A stretch of DNA of 64,000 nt from Bacteroidales bacterium (GTDB lineage: Bacteria; Bacteroidota; Bacteroidia; Bacteroidales; UBA932): assembly GCA_017550525.1 (NCBI GenBank), contig JAFZOU010000050.1, positions 1 through 64,000 of the forward strand, written 5' to 3'. Under the pieces are notes generated by a model, which was not told where the DNA came from, did no database searches, and worked only from the letters and a program-made list of their open reading frames with translations. Made by a program: the position numbers and the translations under genes. The stretch's first letter is position 1; each line of letters starts with the position of its first letter. Positions 52,669 to 60,601 of the stretch are shown here, piece after piece.

Positions 52669-53388
52669 TTAAGTGTACAGCCCGCCGTTAATGGAGATGG
52701 TTTCTCCGTTGATATAGCCTGCATCGGCCGATGCAAGGAAGCCAACAAGTGCAGCAACCTCCTCAGGCTCTCCGAAGCGTGCTGCGGGGATGTCCTTCTT
52801 GAGAGTGGCTTCATCCAGGCCTTCAACCATATCCGTACGGATGAATCCTGGCGCCACGCAGTTCACGGTCACTTTCTTACGCGCAACTTCCTGCGCCAGG
52901 GCCTTTGTGGCGGCAATCATTCCGCCCTTTGCGGCAGAGTAGTTGGTCTGGCCGGGGAGGCCCTTGAGGCCGCTGAGGGATGCCACATTGATGATACGGC
53001 CAAACTTTTTGAGGAGCATGGGCTGAAGCAGCGCTCGGGTAACGTAGTACCAGGAGTTGAGATTGGTGTCAATGACCTTGGACCATTCGGCAGGTTCCAG
53101 CCAGATAAGGAGATTGTCCTTCCTGACTCCGGCGTTATTCACCAGCACCTCTATGTATTCTCCGGGGTGTGCCGCCTGCCACCCTGAGATTGCCTCCTGA
53201 ACGGCCGCAGGATCCGATACGTCAAAGCGGAGGAGTTCCCCGTGGCCTTTGATGAGGCCAAGGGTTTCCTTTGCCGCGGCATCGTTGGAAACGTAGTTGA
53301 TGAGCACCTCATAGCCCATCTGATGGAGTTTGACGCATATTGCGCGGCCAATTCCGCGGCTTCCGCCAGTTACTAAAGCATATTTCAT
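52669..53388 (-). CDS. fabG: 3-oxoacyl-ACP reductase (SDR, FabG-like)
   Basis: 239 aa. Nucleotide-binding TGGSRGIGRAI, structural NNAG, catalytic Ser in VASLSGLKG and YxxxK in YSAAKGG; C-terminal INGETISINGGLYT is typical of FabG. Reduces 3-ketoacyl-ACP with NADPH. Third in a three-gene unit after a ketosynthase and a FAD oxidoreductase, so probably serving a specialised acyl or polyene product rather than bulk fatty acid synthesis. Overlaps the FAD gene by 4 bp. Confidence 0.9.
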   Translation of the reverse strand: MKYALVTGGSRGIGRAICVKLHQMGYEVLINYVSNDAAAKETLGLIKGHGELLRFDVSDPAAVQEAISGWQAAHPGEYIEVLVNNAGVRKDNLLIWLEPAEWSKVIDTNLNSWYYVTRALLQPMLLKKFGRIINVASLSGLKGLPGQTNYSAAKGGMIAATKALAQEVARKKVTVNCVAPGFIRTDMVEGLDEATLKKDIPAARFGEPEEVAALVGFLASADAGYINGETISINGGLYT

Positions 53389-54338
53389 AATTGAATCATT
53401 TTACAAGTGTTGAGGGCCGATATCGATGTCCCAAGGATTCCGTGTAGCCCCAGGTTCTGGCCGGTAAGGAAGAGCCATGGAAGAGGAGTCTGAGCGGAGA
53501 TAAAATCTGCGTTGGAGGCCTTCTGGATGCCATATCCCTGATTGAGATGGGCGTGGTATTTGAGAACCTTCAGGCCCGGAAGCCGCACCGTAGCGCGGGC
53601 AATCATCTCCTCAGGATTTCCCGGGCCAAAACACATCAGTTCCAGGATATTTGTTCCGGGCTCGTCAAAATGGATCATGAGGGAGTCGTCCAGAAAGATT
53701 GCTCCGCTCTGCCACTCTACGCATCCCGGCTCCATAAGGCAGTGGACGGAGAAGATGTCCGGGCCGTTCTGAAGCCGTGCAATTCTCTTTATATAAGCCG
53801 GCCTCACATGGTCATGGACCAGCCCCATTGTGACTGCGGGATGGAGGTCTGAGATCACATAATCGGCCCTGAAAGAATTGCCGTCCTCGCAGGTAACCAC
53901 CTGATTTTCAATGGCCGATACCTTTTTGCCGTAACGTATGTCAAGGCCATCGGCCAGCGCTTTGGAAAGGGTTGTCCCGCCGCCTTCAAGGCGCCATGTG
54001 CTCCTTGCAAAAGGCCCCAGTATGTGCTCCATCTCAAAGTCAGAGCGCATGTTCAGCCTCAGGAAGCCAAGGCCTTCATCGGAATCGGCCCTGTACCACG
54101 GAAGGTCCATAAGCCCCAGCGGACGGAATATCTTTTCCAGAGGTTCTCCCGGGGCAAGGCCGCCAACGGAGTGGAAGCCTCTATCGCACATTGCGCCCTC
54201 CCACTCAAAGCCGTGAAGGATGCCGCCCGGGAAAGAATTTGCCTCAAGCACCGTGACGGTGAAACCCCTCCGTGAAAGGATCCTTCCACAGAGAAGCCCG
54301 CCAAGGCCGGCGCCTATTATGACAACGTCCTTAGACAT
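53385..54338 (-). CDS. FAD-dependent oxidoreductase (phytoene desaturase-like)
   Basis: 317 aa. Dinucleotide-binding VVIIGAGLGGLLCGRILSRR followed by VTVLEANSFPGGILHGFEW is the amine oxidase/CrtI-like FAD signature, and the C-terminal PWLFLTGQNLGLHGILG fits the end of the FAD-binding domain. It is much shorter than carotenoid desaturases (about 490 aa), with a reduced substrate domain. Between ketosynthase and reductase genes, it might desaturate or tailor the acyl chain, as in aryl-polyene-like clusters. This pathway link is inference. Confidence 0.8.
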   Translation of the reverse strand: MSKDVVIIGAGLGGLLCGRILSRRGFTVTVLEANSFPGGILHGFEWEGAMCDRGFHSVGGLAPGEPLEKIFRPLGLMDLPWYRADSDEGLGFLRLNMRSDFEMEHILGPFARSTWRLEGGGTTLSKALADGLDIRYGKKVSAIENQVVTCEDGNSFRADYVISDLHPAVTMGLVHDHVRPAYIKRIARLQNGPDIFSVHCLMEPGCVEWQSGAIFLDDSLMIHFDEPGTNILELMCFGPGNPEEMIARATVRLPGLKVLKYHAHLNQGYGIQKASNADFISAQTPLPWLFLTGQNLGLHGILGTSISALNTCKMIQL

Positions 54339-55551
54339 TCCTTAGTATGAGAGTGGAGTTGGTTCCGCCAAATCCGAAGGAATTGGAAAGGAAGGTATCG
54401 AAGTGAGCGGGGATGGTCTCTCCGGGTATCCAGAGGTGGCAGGAATCTTCGTCGGGATTCTCAAAGTTGATGTTGCCGGCGATGAAGTCGTTTTTCATCA
54501 TAAGGATGGAATAAATGACCTCAGATGCCCCTGCCATCCACATCTCGTGACCTGTCTGGCTCTTTGTGGACGTGATGGGAACGGTCTTTTCTCCGAGCAC
54601 GCGGAAGAGGGCCTTTGCCTCATTTGCATCTCCGACGTGTGTGGAAGTGGCGTGAGCGTTCACGTAGCCAATCTCCTTCATGTCAATTCCGGAACGGCGG
54701 ATAGCCATCTCGAGGGAACGGGCCGGGCCGTCAACGTTAGGAGAGGAAATATGGTCTCCGTTGGCGCTGAAGCCATATCCCAGGACCTCTGCGATGATGG
54801 GAGCGCCGCGCTTCACGGCATGCTCATAGCTTTCAAGGATCACGGTTGCAGCGCCACCGCCGGGCACAAGGCCGTCACGGTCACGGTCAAAGGGACGGCA
54901 TGCCGCAGCGGGATTATCCTCGCGGGTAGAGAAGGCCGATATTCCATCAAAGGAGCCCGTAGCCGCCATATTCACTTCCTGCGCGCCGCCGCAGACTACC
55001 ATGTCCTGGAGGCCGTTCTGGATAAGGAGGGCTCCAAGGCCGATAGCGTGCGAGCCACTGGCGCATGCCCCCGAAACGGTGAGGTTGATACCCTTGAGGT
55101 GGAAAATCACGCCAAGGTTCATTGTGACGGTGGAGTTCATGCTCTGGAAGATGGCGCCTGCGCCGCAGAGCATGGTGTCGTGCTTCTCGATTATCTTTGC
55201 AACTGACTTGTATACGGCGTCTGCGGTGGAATCATTTCCGTAAAGAAGCCCAACTTCATTGGCATCCAGATAATCCTGGTCAATGCCCGCCATCTTGAGG
55301 GCGTCACGTGTAGCGCAGTATGCGTACAGTGCCGGTTCCGGCATATAAGCGCGCTGTGCGCGGGGGAGTTCCTTCTTGAGATCCGGGGCCGGAACAAAAG
55401 ATGTAAGACCGCTCCTGAAGCCCATTTCCTTGCGCACAGGGTCCAGGATAATGCCAGATTTGCCGTTATATAGTGATTCTTTTACTTCATCCAAGGTGGT
55501 ACCAAGGCAGGACCATATGCCCATACCTGTAATAACTACACGATTCATCAT
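54331..55551 (-). CDS. Beta-ketoacyl-ACP synthase (FabF-like)
   Basis: 406 aa. The catalytic Cys is in TVSGACASGSHAIGLG, with His in VNAHATSTHVGDANE and in STKSQTGHEMWMAG, the Cys-His-His triad of condensing enzymes. Ends with SNSFGFGGTNSTLILRN. It extends an acyl-ACP by two carbons. No acpP or malonyl transferase is adjacent. Head of the three-gene unit; an exact TATCTTTG -7 box lies on the minus strand at 55574-55581. Sequence features (NAHATSTHVGD) fit both FabF and aryl-polyene ketosynthases. Confidence 0.9.
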   Translation of the reverse strand: MMNRVVITGMGIWSCLGTTLDEVKESLYNGKSGIILDPVRKEMGFRSGLTSFVPAPDLKKELPRAQRAYMPEPALYAYCATRDALKMAGIDQDYLDANEVGLLYGNDSTADAVYKSVAKIIEKHDTMLCGAGAIFQSMNSTVTMNLGVIFHLKGINLTVSGACASGSHAIGLGALLIQNGLQDMVVCGGAQEVNMAATGSFDGISAFSTREDNPAAACRPFDRDRDGLVPGGGAATVILESYEHAVKRGAPIIAEVLGYGFSANGDHISSPNVDGPARSLEMAIRRSGIDMKEIGYVNAHATSTHVGDANEAKALFRVLGEKTVPITSTKSQTGHEMWMAGASEVIYSILMMKNDFIAGNINFENPDEDSCHLWIPGETIPAHFDTFLSNSFGFGGTNSTLILRNV

Positions 55552-55573
55552 ACTAACAATAAATTAAGAGGTG

Positions 55574-55581
55574 CAAAGATA
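55574..55581 (-). promoter_or_regulatory. -7 box of the ketosynthase operon
   Basis: Exact TATCTTTG (complement of 55574-55581), 22 nt before the ATG at 55551, just after the end of the ABC-F gene. Confidence 0.65.
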
Positions 55582-55586
55582 CTGAT

Positions 55587-57392
55587 TTACTGGGAGAGTT
55601 CCAACCAGCGCATCTCTGCATCGTCAAGTTCATCTTTGAGGGTGCCGTAACGGAGTGATGCTTCCTGGAGTTCCTGGGCCGATAAAGTGCCGGAAGACAG
55701 TCTGGCTTCAAGTTCCTCCTTCTCCTCTTCCAGTGCAGGTAGGCGCTCTTCCAGGGCCTTCAGTTCCTGCTGCTCCTTCCAGGAGAGTTTTCGGGGTCTG
55801 GAAGATTCCCGGTCGGGGCCGGGAATGACGGCTTTCTGTTTTGGTTTTGAGGCGTCATTGCCGGCTTGACCGGCAATCTTTTTCTGCTCGGCCTCATAAT
55901 CCTTTATGAAAGTGCGGTACTCAGTGTAATTGCCCACGAAGTCCTTCACAACGCCGTCTCCGCAGAACACAAAGAGGTGGTCTACCAGGCGGTCCAGGAA
56001 GTGGCGGTCGTGGGAAACTATTATAAGTGAGCCCTTGAACTCCTGAAGGTATTCCTCCAGTATTTCCAGGGTCATGATGTCAAGGTCATTGGTGGGCTCG
56101 TCCAGGATGAGGAAGTTTGGCTCCTTCATGAGGATGGTAAGGAGGTAGAGCCTTCGCTTTTCTCCGCCTGAGAGCCTCTCCACGGGGTTATTCAGCATAT
56201 CATGCGTGAATAGGAACCGTCCCAGGAGATGGGTGTCATTCACGGTTTCCAGAACGGTCTGGCCCGGCTTGAACTCCATTCCGGACTGGTGGTAGTAGCC
56301 AATCCTGAGGGACTCCCCAAGATCCACGACGCCTTCCATACGGCCGCCGAGTTCCGGCTTCCATCCACCTGTGATGAGGTTGAGGAAAGTGGTTTTTCCG
56401 GCGGCGTTACGCCCAACTATCCCAACGCGTTCATACCTCTGGAAGTTGTACGTGAAATCCTTCAGGTAGCATTTTCCGTCCCAGTAGAAACTGAGGTCCC
56501 GGCAGTTTATGACCTTGTTGCCAAGGTAGGTGCCCTTGACTTGGGTTTCTGACATATCCACCTTTTTTGTGATGTAGGTGTCTTCGGCCCTTTCATTAAT
56601 GTCCCAGAATGCCTGCTTGCGGTATTTTGCCTTTCCGGTGCGGGCGCAGGGACTGGCGTGCATCCACTCCAGTTCACGGCGGAAAAGGTTACGTACTTTC
56701 TCCGTTTCCGCGTTATAATTGTCTATCCTTTCCTGCCTCTTTTCAAGGAAATTCATATAATCTCCGCGGTAGATGAAGATGCCGCCGCGGTCCATTTCCA
56801 TTACGGTGTTGCAAACCCTGTCCAGGAAGTAGCGGTCATGGGTAACCATAAAGAGAGTACACCTGGAGTGCTTCAGATGGCTCTCCAGAAACTCGATGGC
56901 ATCTATGTCAAGGTGGTTGGTGGGCTCATCCATTATGTAGAAATCGGCCTCAGAAGCAAGCATCCTTGTGAGCGCCACGCGTTTCACTTCGCCGCCGGAA
57001 AGAGCCTTCATCAGTTTGTCCCGGTCCGTAAGGCCGAACTGGTCCAGAAGGCGGTTTACCCTGAGTTCGTACTGCCAAAGGTGGTCCTGGTCCAGCTCAC
57101 GGGTCCATTCAATGGAGTCTCCCATGATCTGGTCAAAGATGGATTTCCCGGGGTCATAGGTGTAATCTTGCTCCAGGAAAGCAATGCGGATGTCCTTCAG
57201 GAAAAGGACCTTTCCGCCACTGTCTGAGGAGTCTTTTCCTGCCAGAATCTTCAGGAGAGAAGTCTTTCCTGTGCCGTTTGGGGCGATGAGGGCCACCTTG
57301 TCCCCTTCATTGATATTGAAGTCGATGCCCTTGAACAGAACCTTGGGGCCATAACTCTTGGAAATGTTCTCTATTTGCAGATAACTTGGCAT
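55587..57392 (-). CDS. ABC-F family ATPase (Uup-like)
   Basis: 601 aa from the ATG at 57392 (MPSYLQIENISKSYGP). Two ATPase domains with Walker A GTGKTS and NAAGKTT, signatures ALSGGEVKRVAL and RLSGGEKRRLYL, and Walker B FYIMDEPTNHLD and FLILDEPTNDLD. The C-terminal ~80 residues form a coiled coil as in Uup. ABC-F proteins act on the ribosome or in genome stability rather than transport. The linker before the coiled coil (GQAGNDA...VIPGPDRESS) is encoded by two short palindromic repeats (near 55803-55835 and 55855-55880), so it looks like repeat DNA accepted into the frame. Confidence 0.93.
   Translation of the reverse strand: MPSYLQIENISKSYGPKVLFKGIDFNINEGDKVALIAPNGTGKTSLLKILAGKDSSDSGGKVLFLKDIRIAFLEQDYTYDPGKSIFDQIMGDSIEWTRELDQDHLWQYELRVNRLLDQFGLTDRDKLMKALSGGEVKRVALTRMLASEADFYIMDEPTNHLDIDAIEFLESHLKHSRCTLFMVTHDRYFLDRVCNTVMEMDRGGIFIYRGDYMNFLEKRQERIDNYNAETEKVRNLFRRELEWMHASPCARTGKAKYRKQAFWDINERAEDTYITKKVDMSETQVKGTYLGNKVINCRDLSFYWDGKCYLKDFTYNFQRYERVGIVGRNAAGKTTFLNLITGGWKPELGGRMEGVVDLGESLRIGYYHQSGMEFKPGQTVLETVNDTHLLGRFLFTHDMLNNPVERLSGGEKRRLYLLTILMKEPNFLILDEPTNDLDIMTLEILEEYLQEFKGSLIIVSHDRHFLDRLVDHLFVFCGDGVVKDFVGNYTEYRTFIKDYEAEQKKIAGQAGNDASKPKQKAVIPGPDRESSRPRKLSWKEQQELKALEERLPALEEEKEELEARLSSGTLSAQELQEASLRYGTLKDELDDAEMRWLELSQ
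55803..55880. repeat. Two short palindromic repeats inside the ABC-F gene
   Basis: GATTCCCGGTCGGGGCCGGG followed by AATGACGG (55804-55832) and GTCATTGCCGGCTTGACCGG (about 55855-55874). Both belong to the class with CCCGG..CCGGG stems ending in TGACGG, also seen at 26222, 34409 and 58658. Confidence 0.75.
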
Positions 57393-57398
57393 AATATG

Positions 57399-57406
57399 CA
57401 AAGGTA
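57399..57406 (-). promoter_or_regulatory. -7 box of the ABC-F gene, near-leaderless
   Basis: Exact TACCTTTG (complement of 57399-57406). Only 6 nt lie between it and the ATG at 57392, so transcription would start at about the first codon. Confidence 0.6.
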
Positions 57407-57458
57407 CACATTTTTGGCGTGATAGTTGCTGCTATATGAGAAAAAGGAGGTATTGATT

Positions 57459-58091
57459 ATGAAACACTTTCTGCTCATATTATCACTGATGATGTCTGTT
57501 GTCTGCGCTTCTGGCCAGGGACATAGACACCAAAACAGGGACATGCATAGGGAGGTTCCCCATATGCAAAGAAATGACCACCGGAGTGGAAACCATCTCT
57601 CGGAAAGGAAACTTAAAGGCAGGCAGAGAATGAACGGGAAGCATATGGACAGGGAACATGTCAGGACAATTGTCAGGAACAGGGCCGAAGTTAGGTGCGT
57701 AAAAGACTGGCAGGAACTCTGGAACGGCCGCCATGTGAGGCTTCTTAACGGCAGGGTATCTGTCCTTGACTATGACGGAGACACCATAGTAAGGGGGGAT
57801 GAAGTGGTTCTGCTTTCAAACGGCAGCTACAAGGTAAGGACAGGCGATATCTGGCGTGTCTATGACAGCCACGGAAGCACCACGTCCATTACCGGACATG
57901 AAATCATTTCCTGGCCCCACGGCCTATACTGCGTGCGCTTCAGTGACTTCTGGAGAGTGTACGATGAAGACGGAGACCGCCTCACCAACGTATGGGGAGA
58001 TTACGTAGAGCTTTACGGACGCAATCTCATCCACTGCCGCCGCAGCGGCCGCTCATTCTACTACGATTTCCATGGTAACGAGAGAAAGTAA
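57459..58091 (+). CDS. Secreted His/Arg-rich protein with WG-like repeats
   Basis: 210 aa from the ATG at 57459, set by a strong Shine-Dalgarno (AAAAAGGAGG, 57441-57450), unusual for this phylum; a frame start at 57426 lacks a signal. Signal peptide FLLILSLMMSVVCASGQ. Residues ~20-65 are rich in His, Arg, Met and Asn (GHRHQNRDMHREVPHMQRND), then four similar beta units (VRLLNGRVSVLDYDGDTIVR, YKVRTGDIWRVYDSHGSTT, YCVRFSDFWRVYDEDGDRL, LIHCRRSGRSFYYDFHGNE). Could bind metal or polyanions in the periplasm. No family recognised. Confidence 0.65.
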   Translation: MKHFLLILSLMMSVVCASGQGHRHQNRDMHREVPHMQRNDHRSGNHLSERKLKGRQRMNGKHMDREHVRTIVRNRAEVRCVKDWQELWNGRHVRLLNGRVSVLDYDGDTIVRGDEVVLLSNGSYKVRTGDIWRVYDSHGSTTSITGHEIISWPHGLYCVRFSDFWRVYDEDGDRLTNVWGDYVELYGRNLIHCRRSGRSFYYDFHGNERK

Positions 58092-58106
58092 CACCCTTTC
58101 GCCCCC

Positions 58107-58158
58107 GGCACGGCTCCAAAGCAATTTGGGGCCGATTTTTATTGTGGCCACGTGCTGG
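58107..58158 (-). repeat. Solitary REP-like unit A
   Basis: Reverse-complement copy of unit A from the transposase region, differing at a few positions. It lies between the secreted protein gene and mnmA. Confidence 0.8.
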
Positions 58159-58253
58159 AGCATCCGTTGAAGACCAGAATTGCGGGTTTTGGGGCTTCAT
58201 CACGTGCTGGCAGTTGTACAGACCGGGGAAAATCATTATTTTTGTAAAGAATT

Positions 58254-59660
58254 ATGGACAAGGGCAAAATCAAAGTATGCGTGGGCCTTTCAGGCGGCGT
58301 GGACTCTTCTGTTGCAGCATATCTTCTGAAGCAGGAGGGGTATGATGTGTTTGCCATGTTCATGCAGAACTGGCACGATGCAGATCCAACCCTCCACGGA
58401 GACTGCGAGTGGGAGGAAGACCGCTTTGTGGCAGAGATGGTGGCCCGTAAGATTGGTATCCCGTTCTACTTTGTGGACCTTTCCAGGCAGTATCGGCAGA
58501 GGGTTGTGGACTATATGTTTGAGGAGTACTCAAAGGGCCGGACCCCAAATCCGGACGTTCTGTGCAACCGTGAAATCAAGTTTGACGCCTTCTGGGAGAT
58601 TGCCCGGAAATATGGGGCCCATTACGTTGCAACGGGGCATTACTGCCGAAAGGAGGAGATTCCCGGTCAGGCCGGGGATGACGGGAAATCGGTTTTCCGC
58701 ATCCTGGAGGGCGCTGATCCCAACAAGGACCAGACATACTTCCTCTGCCAACTCACCCAGGAGCAGCTTTCCAAGGCGCTTTTCCCCATCGGGGACATAG
58801 TGAAGCCGGAAGTAAGACGCATAGCAAAGGAAGCGGATCTTCCATCGGCCGAGAAAAAGGACTCCCAGGGCATATGCTTCGTTGGGAAGGTGGACCTCCC
58901 CACATTCCTTAAGCAGAAACTGGCGTCCGTGGAAGGAGACATAGTGGAGGTTTTTGATGCGTATTATGCCGATGACCCCCTCTACCAGTGGCAGCAAAAC
59001 GCCCTCACACGCCTTCTGAAGCCGGGTCTAAGCCTTGACCGCACGGTTCACTATGCTCCGGAAGAGAAAGTTCTCACCTCTGACGGAGAACCGCTGGGTG
59101 AGAGCCCGTTCACGGAGATCACTCTCCCGGATGAAGACCTTGACAGGCTTGCCACCCCGGTCAGTTACAACATCACATTTGAAACGGAATCTTACCGCAG
59201 CGGTAAGAAGCACATCAAGAAAACACGCTACAAGGCCAACCCCTATGGCGTAATAGTGGGCCGCCACGAAGGCGCGCAGTTCTATACCATCGGCCAGAGG
59301 AAAGGTCTTGGCGTTGGCGGGCACAAGGATCCCGTCTTTGTGATTGCAACTGACACAGAGGCCAACCGCGTGTTTGTTGGCGAAGGCCATAACCACAAGG
59401 GCCTCAGCCGTTTCTGCCTCAAGATCAATCCTGACGAAATTCACTGGATACGCACGGACCTCACGATGAAACCCGGGGGAACCCACCGTTATCGCGTACG
59501 TATCCGCTACCGCCAGCCGCTCCAGAGCGCCACCCTCATCATGCGTGAAAGCGGTCTTTACATTCTCTTCGACCACCCCCAGAGGGGCATCTCTCCCGGC
59601 CAGTTTGCAGTATGGTATGACGGAGAGGAAATGCTTGGCAGCGGTGTGATTTCTCAATGA
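58254..59660 (+). CDS. mnmA: tRNA 2-thiouridine synthase MnmA with long insertion
   Basis: Thiolates U34 of Lys, Glu and Gln tRNAs in the cytosol. PP-loop VGLSGGVDSSVAAYLL, MFMQNWHDAD, TPNPDVLCNREIKF, ATGHYCR, KDQTYFL, KDSQGICFVG (catalytic Cys pair with the CNREIKF Cys) and FYTIGQRKGLGVGGH are all intact. 468 aa is about 100 longer than the usual ~360. The extra part lies between KQKLASVEGDIVEVF and GRHEGAQFYTIGQ (res ~230-345). A second small extra piece (EEIPGQAGDDGK) is encoded by a palindromic repeat near 58658-58687. Its stop overlaps the lplA start. Confidence 0.92.
   Translation: MDKGKIKVCVGLSGGVDSSVAAYLLKQEGYDVFAMFMQNWHDADPTLHGDCEWEEDRFVAEMVARKIGIPFYFVDLSRQYRQRVVDYMFEEYSKGRTPNPDVLCNREIKFDAFWEIARKYGAHYVATGHYCRKEEIPGQAGDDGKSVFRILEGADPNKDQTYFLCQLTQEQLSKALFPIGDIVKPEVRRIAKEADLPSAEKKDSQGICFVGKVDLPTFLKQKLASVEGDIVEVFDAYYADDPLYQWQQNALTRLLKPGLSLDRTVHYAPEEKVLTSDGEPLGESPFTEITLPDEDLDRLATPVSYNITFETESYRSGKKHIKKTRYKANPYGVIVGRHEGAQFYTIGQRKGLGVGGHKDPVFVIATDTEANRVFVGEGHNHKGLSRFCLKINPDEIHWIRTDLTMKPGGTHRYRVRIRYRQPLQSATLIMRESGLYILFDHPQRGISPGQFAVWYDGEEMLGSGVISQ
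58658..58687. repeat. Short palindromic repeat inside mnmA
   Basis: GATTCCCGGTCAGGCCGGGG then ATGACGGGA, the same repeat class as in the ABC-F gene and the island ends, read in frame as Ile-Pro-Gly-Gln-Ala-Gly-Asp-Asp-Gly. Confidence 0.7.
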
Positions 59661-60601
59661 GATACGTCATCAATAACTGCACGGACGCCCACTGGAATAT
59701 GGCGCACGACGAGTTCCTGCTTGAAGGGCTCACGGGCACTGTTTTCTGCCTGTGGCAGAATGCGCCGGCGGTTATTATCGGCCTTAATCAGAGCGCGTAC
59801 GCGGAGGTGAATCTCCCTTATCTGGAGGCTGGTGGGATTCTCCTTGCGCGGCGCGTGACCGGCGGCGGGGCGGTGTACCACGACCTTGGAAATCTCAACT
59901 ACAGCATAGCAGGGCCTGCAAAGGAGGTTGAGAAATGCTATGATCTTATGGCCGATGCCCTTCGCCGCCTGGGCCTTCCCGCAGAGCGTACGGGCCGCAA
60001 CGACATCCTCGTGAACGGGCTAAAATGCTCCGGCTGGGCAAAAAGGCTCTCGAAAGACCGGATGATGATTCACGGGACGCTTATGTGGGACGTGGATTTT
60101 GAGGCGCTCACTGAGGCGCTGGCGGTTCCTGGAAGCAAACTCTCCGCCGCCGGAGTGGCCTCCGTCCGCAGCCGCGTGTGCAACCTCAGGCCCCTTCTTC
60201 CGCAGTTCAAATCCCTGGAGGAATTCCGTGATGCGCTGCATGGGGTTCTGGCCGATGGCTCACCAGAAATCCGCCTCACAGACGCCCAGAAGGCACAGAT
60301 AACACAGCGGACCAAGGAAAAGTTCGGCACATGGGACTGGATTTACGGACGCTCTCCAAAGACGGAATTTGAGCGCACTCGGAAATTCCCCTGCGGCACC
60401 GTAACCGCACATTATACCCTAACCCATGGGGTCTTCTCAGAATTGGAATTCACCGGAGATTTCATCGGCAACCGCCCGGCCCAGGAACTATCCGCCGCCC
60501 TTATAGGAAAAAGGCTGGAAGACGTCCTCTCCCAGCCCGTTCAGGATTACTTTGAAGGCGTTACGCCCCAAGAGTTTCTTTCAGTATTTCACCAACTGTA
60601 G
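59657..60601 (+). CDS. lplA: Lipoate-protein ligase A
   Basis: 314 aa. CLWQNAPAVIIGLNQSAYAE, the lipoyl-binding RRVTGGGAVYHDLGNLNYSI, GRNDILVNGLKCSGWAKRLS and MIHGTLMWDVDFEAL are typical LplA motifs; the C-terminal accessory domain is present (KFGTWDWIYGRSPKTEFERT). Attaches lipoate to 2-oxoacid dehydrogenases or GcvH. Coupled to mnmA by ATGA and convergent with lpd, whose product uses lipoyl groups. The two genes overlap by 41 bp at their 3' ends. Confidence 0.93.
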   Translation: MRYVINNCTDAHWNMAHDEFLLEGLTGTVFCLWQNAPAVIIGLNQSAYAEVNLPYLEAGGILLARRVTGGGAVYHDLGNLNYSIAGPAKEVEKCYDLMADALRRLGLPAERTGRNDILVNGLKCSGWAKRLSKDRMMIHGTLMWDVDFEALTEALAVPGSKLSAAGVASVRSRVCNLRPLLPQFKSLEEFRDALHGVLADGSPEIRLTDAQKAQITQRTKEKFGTWDWIYGRSPKTEFERTRKFPCGTVTAHYTLTHGVFSELEFTGDFIGNRPAQELSAALIGKRLEDVLSQPVQDYFEGVTPQEFLSVFHQL

